A DNA stretch of 10,266 bases, from contig JAIXPR010000323.1 in assembly GCA_027486155.1 (NCBI GenBank), positions 1-10,266 on the forward strand, written 5' to 3'. Positions 1-9,800 of the stretch are shown piece by piece. The notes beneath the pieces are model-generated. The model did no database searches. It saw only the letters and a list, made by a program, of their open reading frames with translations, and was not told the DNA's origin. Source of the DNA: Pseudomonadota bacterium. GTDB taxonomy: Bacteria > Bdellovibrionota_C > UBA2361 > OMII01. Every line of letters begins with the position of its first letter. Position 1 is the stretch's first letter. Both the position numbers and the translations under genes were made by a program.

Positions 1-909
1 AATCGAAACCTTCAATTCTTCACTACCGGGTATAATTACATCCTCACCATCTTACCCACCGTGTTCGTTGCCCCTCTCTTCTTCGCGGGTCAGATAGAGT
101 TCGGTGTGGTGATTCAAGCTGGCGCGGCGTTCGGGGTCGTTATCAACGCACTATCGATTGTAGTGAACCACTTCAGCAATTTGAGCTTCTTCGCGGCGGT
201 CATAAACCGTCTCAGCAGTTTCTGGGAAGCTCTCGAAAAAGCCAATGAGCCCGTTTCTCCGGGAGAACGCATCAAGGTGGTCACCGGCAAAGATCTCATC
301 TTCAGAAACGTGACGATCCTTACACCTCGACGTGAACAGGCGCTTGTAAAGGGCCTTTCGTTCGCGTTTCAGGGCACCTCGCTCCTTCTGTCGGGACCAA
401 GCGGCAGCGGAAAGAGCTCCATACTTCGTACCGTAGCCGGTCTCTGGGAAACAGGCTCCGGACAGATTATTCGGCCCGATCTCTCCAACGCACTCTTCCT
501 TCCACAGCGACCGTACATGGTGCTCGGGTCTCTCCGGTCCCAGCTCACCTACGGCATTCGCGGACGAGTGCTTCTTGATCGTGAGCTTCTTTCCGCCCTT
601 GAAATAGTGCGACTAACCGAGATGTATAACCGCGTGGGAGGTCTCGATTCGGTGCTCGACTGGCCGAATATCCTAGGAACTGGAGAACAGCAGCGGCTCG
701 CGTTCGCGCGCCTCCTTCTTATCAAACCGAATTTAGTATTTCTCGATGAAGCCACAACAGCGATGGATCGAGCGATTGAGCAAGAGCTGTATCGAATCCT
801 ACCGAACTATGTGGATCGGTGGGTGAGCATCGGTAGCAACGCCGACCTCGCGGAGTTTCATGAACACACACTGCAACTTAAAGGGGACGGCTCATGGCAG
901 TACGAGTAA
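1..909 (+). CDS. ABC transporter, fused permease/ATP-binding protein of the YddA/BacA (ABCD-like) type, 5' end missing
   Basis: The frame is open from base 1 (reading ...TGYNYILTILPTVFVAPL) to the TAA at 907-909, so this is the C-terminal ~302 residues of a protein usually 570-640 long; the GTG at 61 is internal. The fragment starts in the last membrane helices (two hydrophobic stretches in about the first 60 residues). The FAGQIEFG and INRLSSFWEAL segments are typical of the SbmA/BacA-like membrane domain (COG4178). An ATPase domain follows: Walker A GPSGSGKSS (nt 394-420), Q-loop PQRPY (Gln at 505), signature region GTGEQQR (676-696), Walker B LVFLDE (733-750) and D-loop. Two positions are odd. 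The signature Ser is Gly, and the H-loop, normally SVGHR in this family, reads SIGSN, so the switch His is Ser (835-837). Known relatives move peptides, vitamin B12 or acyl-CoA; the substrate here is unknown. Family assignment is firm, function is not. Confidence 0.93.
   Translation, partial: NRNLQFFTTGYNYILTILPTVFVAPLFFAGQIEFGVVIQAGAAFGVVINALSIVVNHFSNLSFFAAVINRLSSFWEALEKANEPVSPGERIKVVTGKDLIFRNVTILTPRREQALVKGLSFAFQGTSLLLSGPSGSGKSSILRTVAGLWETGSGQIIRPDLSNALFLPQRPYMVLGSLRSQLTYGIRGRVLLDRELLSALEIVRLTEMYNRVGGLDSVLDWPNILGTGEQQRLAFARLLLIKPNLVFLDEATTAMDRAIEQELYRILPNYVDRWVSIGSNADLAEFHEHTLQLKGDGSWQYE
882..886 (+). promoter_or_regulatory. Shine-Dalgarno site for the solenoid gene
   Basis: AGGGG lies 7 bases before the ATG at 894, inside the last codons of the ABC gene. 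It supports ATG 894 as the true start and, with the 16-base overlap, suggests translational coupling to the upstream transporter gene. Confidence 0.65.
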
Positions 910-3587
910 GTCGTCATCATAATTACAGGCGAGGCAGTTCCCTTCTACAGATCTCGGCGTGCGTCGTGGCGTTCGGACTCTCAATAGTACCTTCCAGTGC
1001 GCAAGACGCCACGCTGCAATCATCCCTTTTCGAGGACTGTGATAAATCGATCGAGACATTTTCCACACTCTCTCCTGAAGCTAAAGCGGGACTCGTCGAT
1101 TATTTGACCCGTGTGGTGGGGCTTACTACCCAGGCGCCCGCCGCTCCCGAGGCGTTCGCGGTGCTACCGAACGGGAAGGGAATGGAACCCAATCCCCCAG
1201 CTCTCTGGCAAACCACAGACGCGAAACGAGAACTGCGCGGAAAACGTTGCGCCTTGGAGCTTCTTACCCTCGCAGGGCCACTCGCGTTCAATGCGGTACC
1301 CAAACTCGCGACCCTCTACAGCGAACAGGCGTTGAGTGACGAGATCGCCGTAGGCATCGAAGAAACCGCGGCGACCATAGCGGAACAATCGCATAAAAAC
1401 GGACAAGCTCCATCTGATGAGACGATGGACAAACTCATGCCCTTCCTCACCAGCGAGCGTCCGCTCGTTACTCAAAATTTCTTACAGGAGTACCTCTCGC
1501 TTTCCCTGCCCCGCGTCCTTACCCACCTTTCCACCATGCCTCAAGCTGAGGGTTCAAAAGTTATCGAGTTCTTACGGGACGTGGATCCAGATGGCGCTCG
1601 ATCAATGCGCGCGTTCGTGGAACTGGTGCCCCGGCTGACTACGGAGAACGCTAATCGACTAGCCTCGTATCTACCTTTTCCATCAAAGGAGGGCGCGGCG
1701 CCCCTTGTCAGTGATTTTGCCCGACTCGCCGCGGAACCCACACATGGGACGAATGTAACCGCTCTCCTCGCGAAGAGCTGCGTGCTCCTCGGTGGTGTAG
1801 TGATCGATCCGGGTTTATCCTCAACTCTCGGACGGAACCCACTCCTCCTTCGAGATTCACAACTCTCAGACACCGAACAGCGGTGCCTTGTGAGCTCCGT
1901 CCCATCGCTCGCCAACTCTCTTTTACCGCTCTTAACAAGCTCTCAGGAAAGTGATCACCGTCGCGCCTTAGACCTTCTCACTGTGGCGATGCCACGTATC
2001 GATAGCGAGAGGAGAAACCTCCTCTTCAGCAAGATAAAAGAACTTGCGAATCAACCCTCATCTCCGGTGAGGCGGGAGGCTATCATGGCCCTGAGCGCGT
2101 TCACCGATCGCCGCGCCGAGGTTCAGACCGTTCTTAGCGGTGTGATAAAATCTTCCTTGGCCGAAAAACGGAACACAAGTACGGACGAGATAGTTGACGC
2201 GGCGTTCCAGAGCGCGTCGCTCCTCAGCGCTCCTAAGGACACAAGCCGCTACAGCGCGCTTGTTATGGAGGCGCTCAAAAAGGGTATAACCCGTCCAGGA
2301 GTGATGGCTCTCGCGACGAAGATCGACTCCATCGAACCTCAAGTGGTTTCTCTGCTTAGTCCCACTACTACCGAGTCCTCTCTCATGATTCTCAACGGGC
2401 TTAAGGAGAGGAAAAATCTGACTCAGTCCTCGCTCACAACTATCGCTGAGACGTTGCGAGATCCCAACTTGTCATTAGGGGCGGAAGCTCTTCTGATCTC
2501 ACAGGGCCCCTCTATCGTTCCACTTCTGCGAAAGACACTGCTGAAGAGCTCAACAACTCAACGACTGGGGATATTGGCGCTTCTAGAGGGATTCGGCGCC
2601 GCCTCGAAAGCTGAGCGCGTGGAGCTGTTAAACGCCCTCATCTCGGGTGATTCGTGTCAGCTCTTATACGGTCGCCCTAAGACGGTTCAGAGTTTATTGG
2701 TAAATGGCGACGTCGACAAAGCGCTCTATGAGCAATTCACGACTAAAGTAGCAAGGTGTCTATGCGGGTTCAAACAAGAGGATGGGGCGACCCTCACTCG
2801 AACATCAGCCTCCGCGCTTTTCTCGCTACCGGAACATGTTCAGTCCGTGCTTTCCAACACAAAGGAGTGTGGACACCTTCAACCCGATCTCGTAGCGGTT
2901 ACCGAAATGGACTCAGTGCCTCAAGCGACTCGCGCCCATCTACTCGTAAAACTGTTGGAGCTCGGTGAGCGAAAAACTGTGCTGGATGTTCTCAGCTCGC
3001 TCTCCCGCGCTCACCCTCTCGCCGAGCAGGCGCTGCCTGGAGTTCGAGGATTAGCGACCTCGATCAGGAACGATCCAGCTTTGGCCTACGCCGCGGTTCT
3101 CACGCTTGCGAGACTTGGAGATACCCAATTTGAGTGGGCTCCATTCATCCGGGATGTGATCGACATGCCCGAATCAAATCCGAACTTCAAGACCGCGATT
3201 GAGATCGTTAAAGCGCTCCCATCCGAGGTCGTTCTGGCTGAGGTCGGGCCAGCGCTCGATTCCGATAATCCGGACCGTGTCGCGGGGGCCTGCCGAGTCG
3301 GCGCGACCCTCGGCTCACTGGCTATTCCGATCGTGTCAAAGGTCTGGAATCTCCGAGATAGGAAGTCACCTACTATCAAGTATGCCGCCATCCTGGCCCT
3401 GTTGGAGATCAACCCGCTGACACCGGACCTTCATGAGGGGCTTCGCGCCATCCTGGTAAACCGGTATTACAGGGCAGCGTTGGCACGCCCCATCCAATGG
3501 CGCCAGAGCGTGGCCGTGGTTGACTTAGATAAGTCCGCCTTTGGGACCCTCCGGACCGTCCATTTAGAGCGTCTCCTGCTCAAATAG
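894..3587 (+). CDS. Secreted HEAT-like alpha-solenoid protein, function unknown
   Basis: The 897-residue protein starts at ATG 894, chosen for its SD sequence and because a good signal peptide follows: basic n-region (residues 1-16), hydrophobic core LLQISACVVAFGLSIVP, and a likely signal peptidase I cut after SSA (36/37). No later membrane helix is evident, so the mature protein should be periplasmic or outside the cell. The rest is Leu/Ala-rich predicted helix with HEAT-like repeats. The clearest are around residues 117-142 (KRCALELL...AVPKLATL), 354-415 (including PVRREAIMALSAF) and 794-840 (two repeats near the C-terminus). There are no enzyme motifs. Nine cysteines remain after the signal peptide, at 49, 119, 296, 331, 588, 622, 624, 659 and 800; several are one repeat length apart. 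HEAT solenoids usually act as protein-binding scaffolds. The overlap with the ABC gene suggests a partner role in transport or envelope biology, which is inference. I recognise no named family. Confidence 0.88.
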   Translation: MAVRVSRHHNYRRGSSLLQISACVVAFGLSIVPSSAQDATLQSSLFEDCDKSIETFSTLSPEAKAGLVDYLTRVVGLTTQAPAAPEAFAVLPNGKGMEPNPPALWQTTDAKRELRGKRCALELLTLAGPLAFNAVPKLATLYSEQALSDEIAVGIEETAATIAEQSHKNGQAPSDETMDKLMPFLTSERPLVTQNFLQEYLSLSLPRVLTHLSTMPQAEGSKVIEFLRDVDPDGARSMRAFVELVPRLTTENANRLASYLPFPSKEGAAPLVSDFARLAAEPTHGTNVTALLAKSCVLLGGVVIDPGLSSTLGRNPLLLRDSQLSDTEQRCLVSSVPSLANSLLPLLTSSQESDHRRALDLLTVAMPRIDSERRNLLFSKIKELANQPSSPVRREAIMALSAFTDRRAEVQTVLSGVIKSSLAEKRNTSTDEIVDAAFQSASLLSAPKDTSRYSALVMEALKKGITRPGVMALATKIDSIEPQVVSLLSPTTTESSLMILNGLKERKNLTQSSLTTIAETLRDPNLSLGAEALLISQGPSIVPLLRKTLLKSSTTQRLGILALLEGFGAASKAERVELLNALISGDSCQLLYGRPKTVQSLLVNGDVDKALYEQFTTKVARCLCGFKQEDGATLTRTSASALFSLPEHVQSVLSNTKECGHLQPDLVAVTEMDSVPQATRAHLLVKLLELGERKTVLDVLSSLSRAHPLAEQALPGVRGLATSIRNDPALAYAAVLTLARLGDTQFEWAPFIRDVIDMPESNPNFKTAIEIVKALPSEVVLAEVGPALDSDNPDRVAGACRVGATLGSLAIPIVSKVWNLRDRKSPTIKYAAILALLEINPLTPDLHEGLRAILVNRYYRAALARPIQWRQSVAVVDLDKSAFGTLRTVHLERLLLK

Positions 3588-3804
3588 AGCCCGTCTACCC
3601 CCTGACCCTGTCGTCAAAAAACAGCCCTCACCGTGTGTCGGAAGGTCCAGTATTTGTGTATAGTTGGGCCGGAACCAGACGGCCGGCGACGGTGCCTTGT
3701 TCCGGTTACCCTGCGGGTGTCTGAGGTACCCCACGAAACTGCTCGGGACCTCGTGGCACACTGCAACAACGATTGAACGCGTAGTGCCTATTTGGTGTAG
3801 CAGA
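3588..3804. other. Intergenic/leader region before the glucan synthase gene
   Basis: This 217-base gap separates the solenoid gene from the synthase gene. I see no rho-independent terminator: there is no stable stem followed by a T-run after 3587. A -10-like TATAGT occurs at 3659-3664, but I cannot find a convincing -35 at the right distance, so no promoter is called. The region holds three weak inverted repeats: 3669-3675 with 3699-3705; 3723-3727 with 3748-3752; and 3731-3736 with 3751-3756. The last two share bases 3751-3752 and cannot form together. The frame of the synthase is open back to the TAG at 3661-3663, but the translation of 3664-3783 does not look like coding sequence. A minus-strand ORF across 3564-3761 has no recognisable content. 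Confidence 0.5.
3667..3707 (+). repeat. Imperfect inverted repeat (possible leader hairpin)
   Basis: CCGGAAC (3669-3675) is the reverse complement of GTTCCGG (3699-3705). Two outer G-U pairs (3667-3668 with 3706-3707) could extend the stem to 9 pairs around a 23-base GC-rich loop. No T-run follows, so it is not a standard terminator. It may be a structured mRNA leader element or chance in GC-rich sequence. Confidence 0.3.
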
Positions 3805-6800
3805 GTGACAGCCCTTTCCCTTCAGTTTCTTTCCCGCCTTCCTCGCTCTCTATCAACTCTCGCCGCTAAGGCTGGCTTCCCCTCTCGCGGGCAGGAACCC
3901 GAATCACCGTGGAGAGCGGAGGTTTTAAGTCGCGAGGCCCTAGCGGAGCTCGGGACTCAACTGGCGGAGTCACACCGGGGCACCTTCGGTCGTGGGCGCT
4001 CCACGCGGCTCTTGCAGACCTACAAGAACAACCGAGAGGTTCTTAAACGGGTATACCAATGCCTGGCGGAGGCCGCGCACAACGGCGAAACGTTAACAGC
4101 TGGCTCCGAGTGGATGCTCGATAACTATCACGTTGTTGAGCGGCATATCGCCGCGATCAAAAAGTACCTCCCGTGGGGCTTTTACAAAACCCTTCCTATC
4201 TTCAAGAGTGGCGAGCTCAAAGGATTCCCTCGTATCTACAGTCTCGCTCTTGAGTTTGTGGTGCACACCGACGCGGTCGTAGACGCGAACCTCGCCTCAG
4301 TTTTCATCTCATCGTATCAACAGAAGCTTGAGCTCTCATCTGGAGAGCTCTGGGCATTCCCAATCATGCTACGATTCGCCCTGTTCGAAAACCTCCGCCG
4401 ACTGATGCGAGAGGCTGAGGCTGAGCTGATCGCTCGACGTGATGTTTTTTCACTTGTTGACTCCGTTCTCGGCGACGAATCAAAGCCTGGCACCGAGATC
4501 ATGAACGAACTCGCTCGGCGCCTCGCGGAGCGCGAGAGCTTCCTTCCCCATGGAGCGCTTGAGCTCATTAAGCGTCTGCGCGTCCGCGGACGAAAAGCCT
4601 TCCTCGCGCTTCAGTTTATTGAGGAGACGCTCCGCGAGCGTGGACTCGATCACGAAGAGCTGCAGCGAACGCAGGATCACATTCAAGCCGCTCGACAGAT
4701 ATCGGTAGGAAACACCCTGACCTCCCTCACCGCGATCGATCAGATGAACTGGCGCGATTGGTTCGAGGGGGTGAGTCTCGCCGATCAAATCCTCAGAAAC
4801 GATCCTGCCCGCACCTATCAAAAGTGCGACTTCCCAACCAGAGACCACATTCGTCATGAGATCGAGCGAATCTCCAAGCGAGTAGGCATCACCGATTCAG
4901 CCGTCGCGGCGGCAGCGCTTGCGTGCGGCCAATCGGCGTCGCATCACTTTCCGGAGTTTGACAACGAGTCCGTATGTCAAAAATATGTGGGTTCTTTCTT
5001 CGTGGGAGAGGGGCGTAAAGCGCTCGAAGCGAAGCTTGGGTATCACCCAAGTCTGCCTACTCAAGCAATCCGCTTCCTGGAGCAACACGCCTTCGCCACC
5101 TACTTCATCGCCATCGCGGCGGTCACGACGTGCTTGATGGGATATATACTCCTTATCTCGGAGTGGGCTGAGGTATCGTTTTGGATGGCGCTAGCGACGT
5201 TCACGATAGCGCTCCTTCCGATGTCCGAACTCGGCTCAAGCGTCGTTCAATACCTCGTCACTCGATGCGTTCGACCACGCCCACTGCCGAAGCTCTCCTT
5301 CGAGGGCAAGGTTCCTGAGAGCCTCAACACCCTGGTTACGGTACACACCATTTTCAACAGTACGAGTTCAATCCAACGCGCGATAGATGGCCTAGAGGTT
5401 CGATTCCTCGCCAACGAGGATCCCGCTTTTACCTACGTCCTCATGGCGGACCTTCCTGACGCGTCGGCCGAACACATTTCTCTCGATGAGGAGATTATCG
5501 GCATCGCTCAGGACGGGATAAACACACTCAATCTTCGACACGCGTCGAATGGACCGATCCGCTTCGCCCTCTTCTTCCGAAAGAGGTTATGGAACCCAAG
5601 CGAGAACAAATGGATGGCGTGGGAACGTAAACGCGGAAAGATTGAGGAGCTTAACCGCTTCCTTCTTGGCGATGACTCGACCACCCTTCAGCTCATCGTT
5701 GGAGACGCGCAAGCTCTCCGCAACACGCGATACATTATCACCCTTGATAGCGACACCGCTCTCAGCCGCGATGTAGCGAAGAAGCTCGTCGCCACCATCC
5801 ATCATCCGTTGAACCAACCGGTCGTCGATCCGAGACTCGGTCGTGTGGTGCGCGGATACGGACTCATCCAACCTCGAGTAACTATCTCACTCACCTCAGC
5901 GACGAGTAGCTGGTTCTCGCAACTCTTCTCGGGACAGGCAGGACTAGATCCCTACACCAATGTAGTTTCTGACGTGTATCAGGATCTCTTCGCCGAGGGA
6001 TCCTACGTTGGCAAAGGAATCTACGACATCAAGGCGTTCGAGACCGTGATGGAAGGAAAGGTTCCAGAGAATACCCTTCTCAGCCACGATCTCTTCGAGG
6101 GCTCGTTTGCGCGGGTGGGCCTAGCGTCCGACATCGAACTCTACGATGACTTTCCGACCCGCTACATGGCGTACTCTAAGCGCCTTCATCGCTGGGTACG
6201 CGGCGACTGGCAGCTTCTACCGTGGCTCCTCCCGCGACTCCTGACGGGGAATCGAGTACCTAAGTCTCATCTCTCCCCACTACACAAATGGAAGATGCTC
6301 GATAACCTAAGGCGCAGCTTACTCGCGCCGACCTGTCTTGCCGCGCTCGTTGGCGGATGGCTCTTCCTCCCCGGTGGACCACTAGTATGGACCGTCCTCG
6401 TCTCACTCGTAATCGCCTTCCCGGTCGTGACGGGATTGGCGAGCGTGTTCGCGCTTCCAACGGTTGGAATCTCCCTCGGCGGTTTCCTGGGTGATATCGG
6501 CGTCGATCTTTGGAGAAACGCGGCTCGTTCGTTCTGCGCTATCTGCTTCCTTCCGCACCAAGCGGCACTGATGCTGAACGCGATAACCGTGACGTTGGGC
6601 AGAGTGTTTATTACCCACAAACACCTCCTTGAGTGGGAGCCCGCTGAACGGACGGAGCGACGCACGAAGAACGAAACGAGGGATTTCATTAAATTGCTCA
6701 CGCCGTACCTCGCCGTCATCGCGACGTTAGTGGTGTACGCGGCGTACCAGCAACCTTCAACGATGGCGTTTTCTGTGCCATTTCTAGCGTTATGGACCGC

Positions 6801-9800
6801 CTCTCCGTTTGTCGCGAAACGGATCTCCACATCCCGAGAAGCGGCGAGGACCGCCCTCGCGCCGAGCGATCTTCACTTCTTGAGGGAAGCGGCGTTCGAT
6901 ACCTGGCAGTTCTTCAATCACTACATGCGGGAGGAGTACAACTACCTCATGCCGGATAACCTTCAGATGGTTCCGAACGAGGTAGTGGCTGAGCGCACAT
7001 CGCCAACCAATCTCTCCCTCTCCATTCTCAGCGTATTCTCCGCGTACGATCTTGGGTTCGTACCATTTCACCGTGCGGTGCATCGCTCGTCTAAGACACT
7101 CGACACGATGTCTCGTATGGAGAAGTATCGCGGACATCTCTTTAATTGGTACGCGATTCGCAACCTCGCGCCGCTAAGTCCCCGATACATCTCAACGGTC
7201 GATAGCGGAAATCTGCTTGGCCATCTGTATGCGCTGCAGACCCTGCTTGAAAGCGCGCCAACAACTCCAATCGCGAATGAGCACCATAAGAACGCGCTTC
7301 TCGCCCGAATAGAGGTGGTTTTGCGGGAGCGGGACGGGGTGTCAGCCGAAGACCTGGCGATCCTTACAACTCTTAACGCGGCACTCAGAGCATGCAAGTC
7401 CGGTGATACCCTCACCTGGCTCTCGGTTATCGAGGACCACGCCGCCTTTCTTACGACGATAGCGCAACGACACTCCTCGAACGGCGACGAGCGACACAAG
7501 CCTCTCGTTAAGTTGGGAGCGGTGGCGGAGGACCTCTTGCATATCCTCCCACTCGTTGGCTGGATTCACCCGCTACAAAAGATCAAACGGCACTGCGAGA
7601 CAGCCACGGGGCAACCTGCGGTATCGCAGCTCGGCGCGACGACTCACATCGCGAGCAAGGCTACATCTATCCTTCAATCCGCGACGAGAGCGACGTTGAC
7701 CCACAATTCATTGATGAATCTCTTTGGACAGTTCGAGGATCTCCTACAGGCGGGAGCGCCGGAGATCCCTGCGGACCTACAGGAAGAGGCTCTTCGAGCA
7801 ATCGTTGCGGCCCGGGATACCTTGATCACCTGCGAACAGACCATCAACGTCATGACTCAACAGACGGTCGCCCTCGTCGACGGAATGGATTTCTCCTTTC
7901 TCTACGATGAGTACCGCTCTCTCTTCACGATCGGATTTAACGCTGAACACGCCCGTAAAGATCAGAGTTTCTATGACCTTCTCGCCTCTGAGGCGCGACT
8001 CTTAAGCTTCCTCGCTGTCGCCCGTGGAGAGGTTCCTCAGAAGCACTGGTTCTCCCTGGGACGATCCTTGGCTAATACTCCAGGTGGAAAAGCTCTCGTT
8101 TCATGGAGCGGCACGATGTTCGAGTATCTCATGCCGTTCCTCGTCATGAGAGATTTCCCAACCACGATCTTGGGACGAACCGGCCGGGCTATCGTTGAGG
8201 CTCAGATCCACTACGCGAATCGGCAATCCGTTCCGTGGGGAATCTCGGAGTCCGCCTATAGCGGCGTTGACTTCGAGAAGACCTACCAGTACCGAGCGTT
8301 CGGCGTACCTGGCCTCGGTCTCAAACGTGGACTCTCAGAAGATCTCGTTATCTCGCCGTACTCCACCTTCCTCGCCCTCCCCTACGCCCCATCGGTCGAG
8401 AGCTGTATCTCGAATCTTCGACGGATAGAGCAACAGGGAGCTCGCGGAGTCTACGGCTTCTATGAGTCAGTGGACTACACACCGGGACGAACGTTACGAG
8501 CCGATGGCAAGCACATCGTCCAATCCTTCTTCGCGCATCACCAAGGCATGTCTTTGGTAAGTATCAACAACGTCCTCAATGAGAGTGTAATGGTTGACCG
8601 CTTCCATGCGCAGCCGGTGATTAAATCAGCCGAGCTCCTCCTTCATGAGAAGTTCCCCGATCGCGTTTCAGCGATCGTACCTCACGAACCGGAGCTTAAA
8701 ACGTTGATCGTTGAGGAAGCTCCGAAGGAGGAAGCTGGCCTCGAAGTCATTACTTCGCCACATACCGCCGCTCCGCGAGTGCGGGTCCTCTCGAACGGTC
8801 GCTACTCAGTGATGATAGACTCGTCGGGTGGAGGATTTAGCTTCTTCAACAAGACCGCCATGCTCACGCGCTGGCGCGACGATCCGACAGCCACCTCGCA
8901 CGGTTCCTTCATCTACATCAAGGACATCAAGGATGGGAAATTGTGGTCAGCCGCGTATCAGCCTACGAAGGTTGAGGCGGAGTCCTATGAAGCGATCTTC
9001 ACCCCTGGACGCGCTGAATTTAAGCGCTTTGACGACAAGGTGTTCGTTCACACCGAGATCACGGTCGCTCCGGAAGATGATGTTGAATTACGACGTGTCA
9101 CTATCACCAACCTAGGAGACACGGAACGTGAGCTTGAGATAACGAGCTACGTAGAGCCGGTGCTTCTCTCCCGTCAAGGCGATTCAGCTCATCCGGCATT
9201 CAGCAAGCTCTTCGTTGGCGCTGAGGTTCTCAAGGATTCGGACGCGATTCTTTGCTCCCGCCGTCCTCGAACGGAGCACGAAGAGGAGCTTTTCCTCTTC
9301 CATCGTGTGACGCTCAAAACCAGCTACGCGCCGATCCGTTTTGAGACCTCGCGATCCGATTTCATCGGGCGTGGAGGCTCGATGCAGGGGCCGCTTCACT
9401 TCACAACTGAGGCATCCGAGCATCGGGCGCATGCTGGCAATATCGATCCTATCGCCTCCCTCGGGTGCAAGGTTCGCCTTGGCAGAGGCGCGAGTGAGAC
9501 GATCGTCTTCGTTACCGGAGCTGCCCGTTCCCGTCGAGACGCCGTGACGTTGGTCGACCGGTACCAAGAGCTTCTTCATGTTAGTCGCGCGTTTGAGCTC
9601 TCGTGGAGCCGCGCGCAGGTTGAGCTACGTAGCCACGCGTACACCGCGGCGCAAGCGGATCTCTTCCATCGTCTGGCGGGGTGCCTCTTCTACAGTGAGG
9701 AGAGCGTCCGTGGACCAGCGGATTCGATCATCGCGAACCGTCTCCCTCAATCAGGATTGTGGAGATTCGGCATCTCGGGAGACCTCCCGATCGTCTTGGT

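Noticed and set aside
3588..3660. Rho-independent terminator after the solenoid gene
   Set aside because: The only homopolymer is an A-run (about 3615-3621), without a stable GC stem, so neither strand gives a normal terminator.
3636..3664. Possible sigma-70 promoter with TATAGT at 3659-3664
   Set aside because: No convincing -35 hexamer lies 16-18 bases upstream; a single hexamer match is too weak to call.
3564..3761. Minus-strand ORF of 65 residues covering the intergenic gap
   Set aside because: No ribosome binding site or recognisable sequence, and it overlaps the 3' end of the solenoid gene.
3664..3804. Longer synthase N-terminus starting at TTG 3664
   Set aside because: The frame is open, but the translation (Trp/Cys/Thr-scattered) does not resemble the family and no SD precedes the TTG.
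4480..4857. Minus-strand ORF of 125 residues
   Set aside because: Antisense to the conserved N-terminal domain of the synthase; its better-looking composition mirrors the codon pattern of the real gene.
6267..6830. Minus-strand ORF of 187 residues inside the synthase gene
   Set aside because: It is antisense to a conserved membrane region of the synthase, its translation is Arg/Ser-rich with no family resemblance, and such shadows are expected opposite GC-rich coding sequence.
7068..7499. Minus-strand ORF of 143 residues
   Set aside because: Antisense to the synthase middle region; no recognisable protein and an Arg/Ser-heavy composition.
9184..9579. Minus-strand ORF of 131 residues
   Set aside because: Antisense to the GH94 beta-sandwich, whose + frame matches the family throughout.
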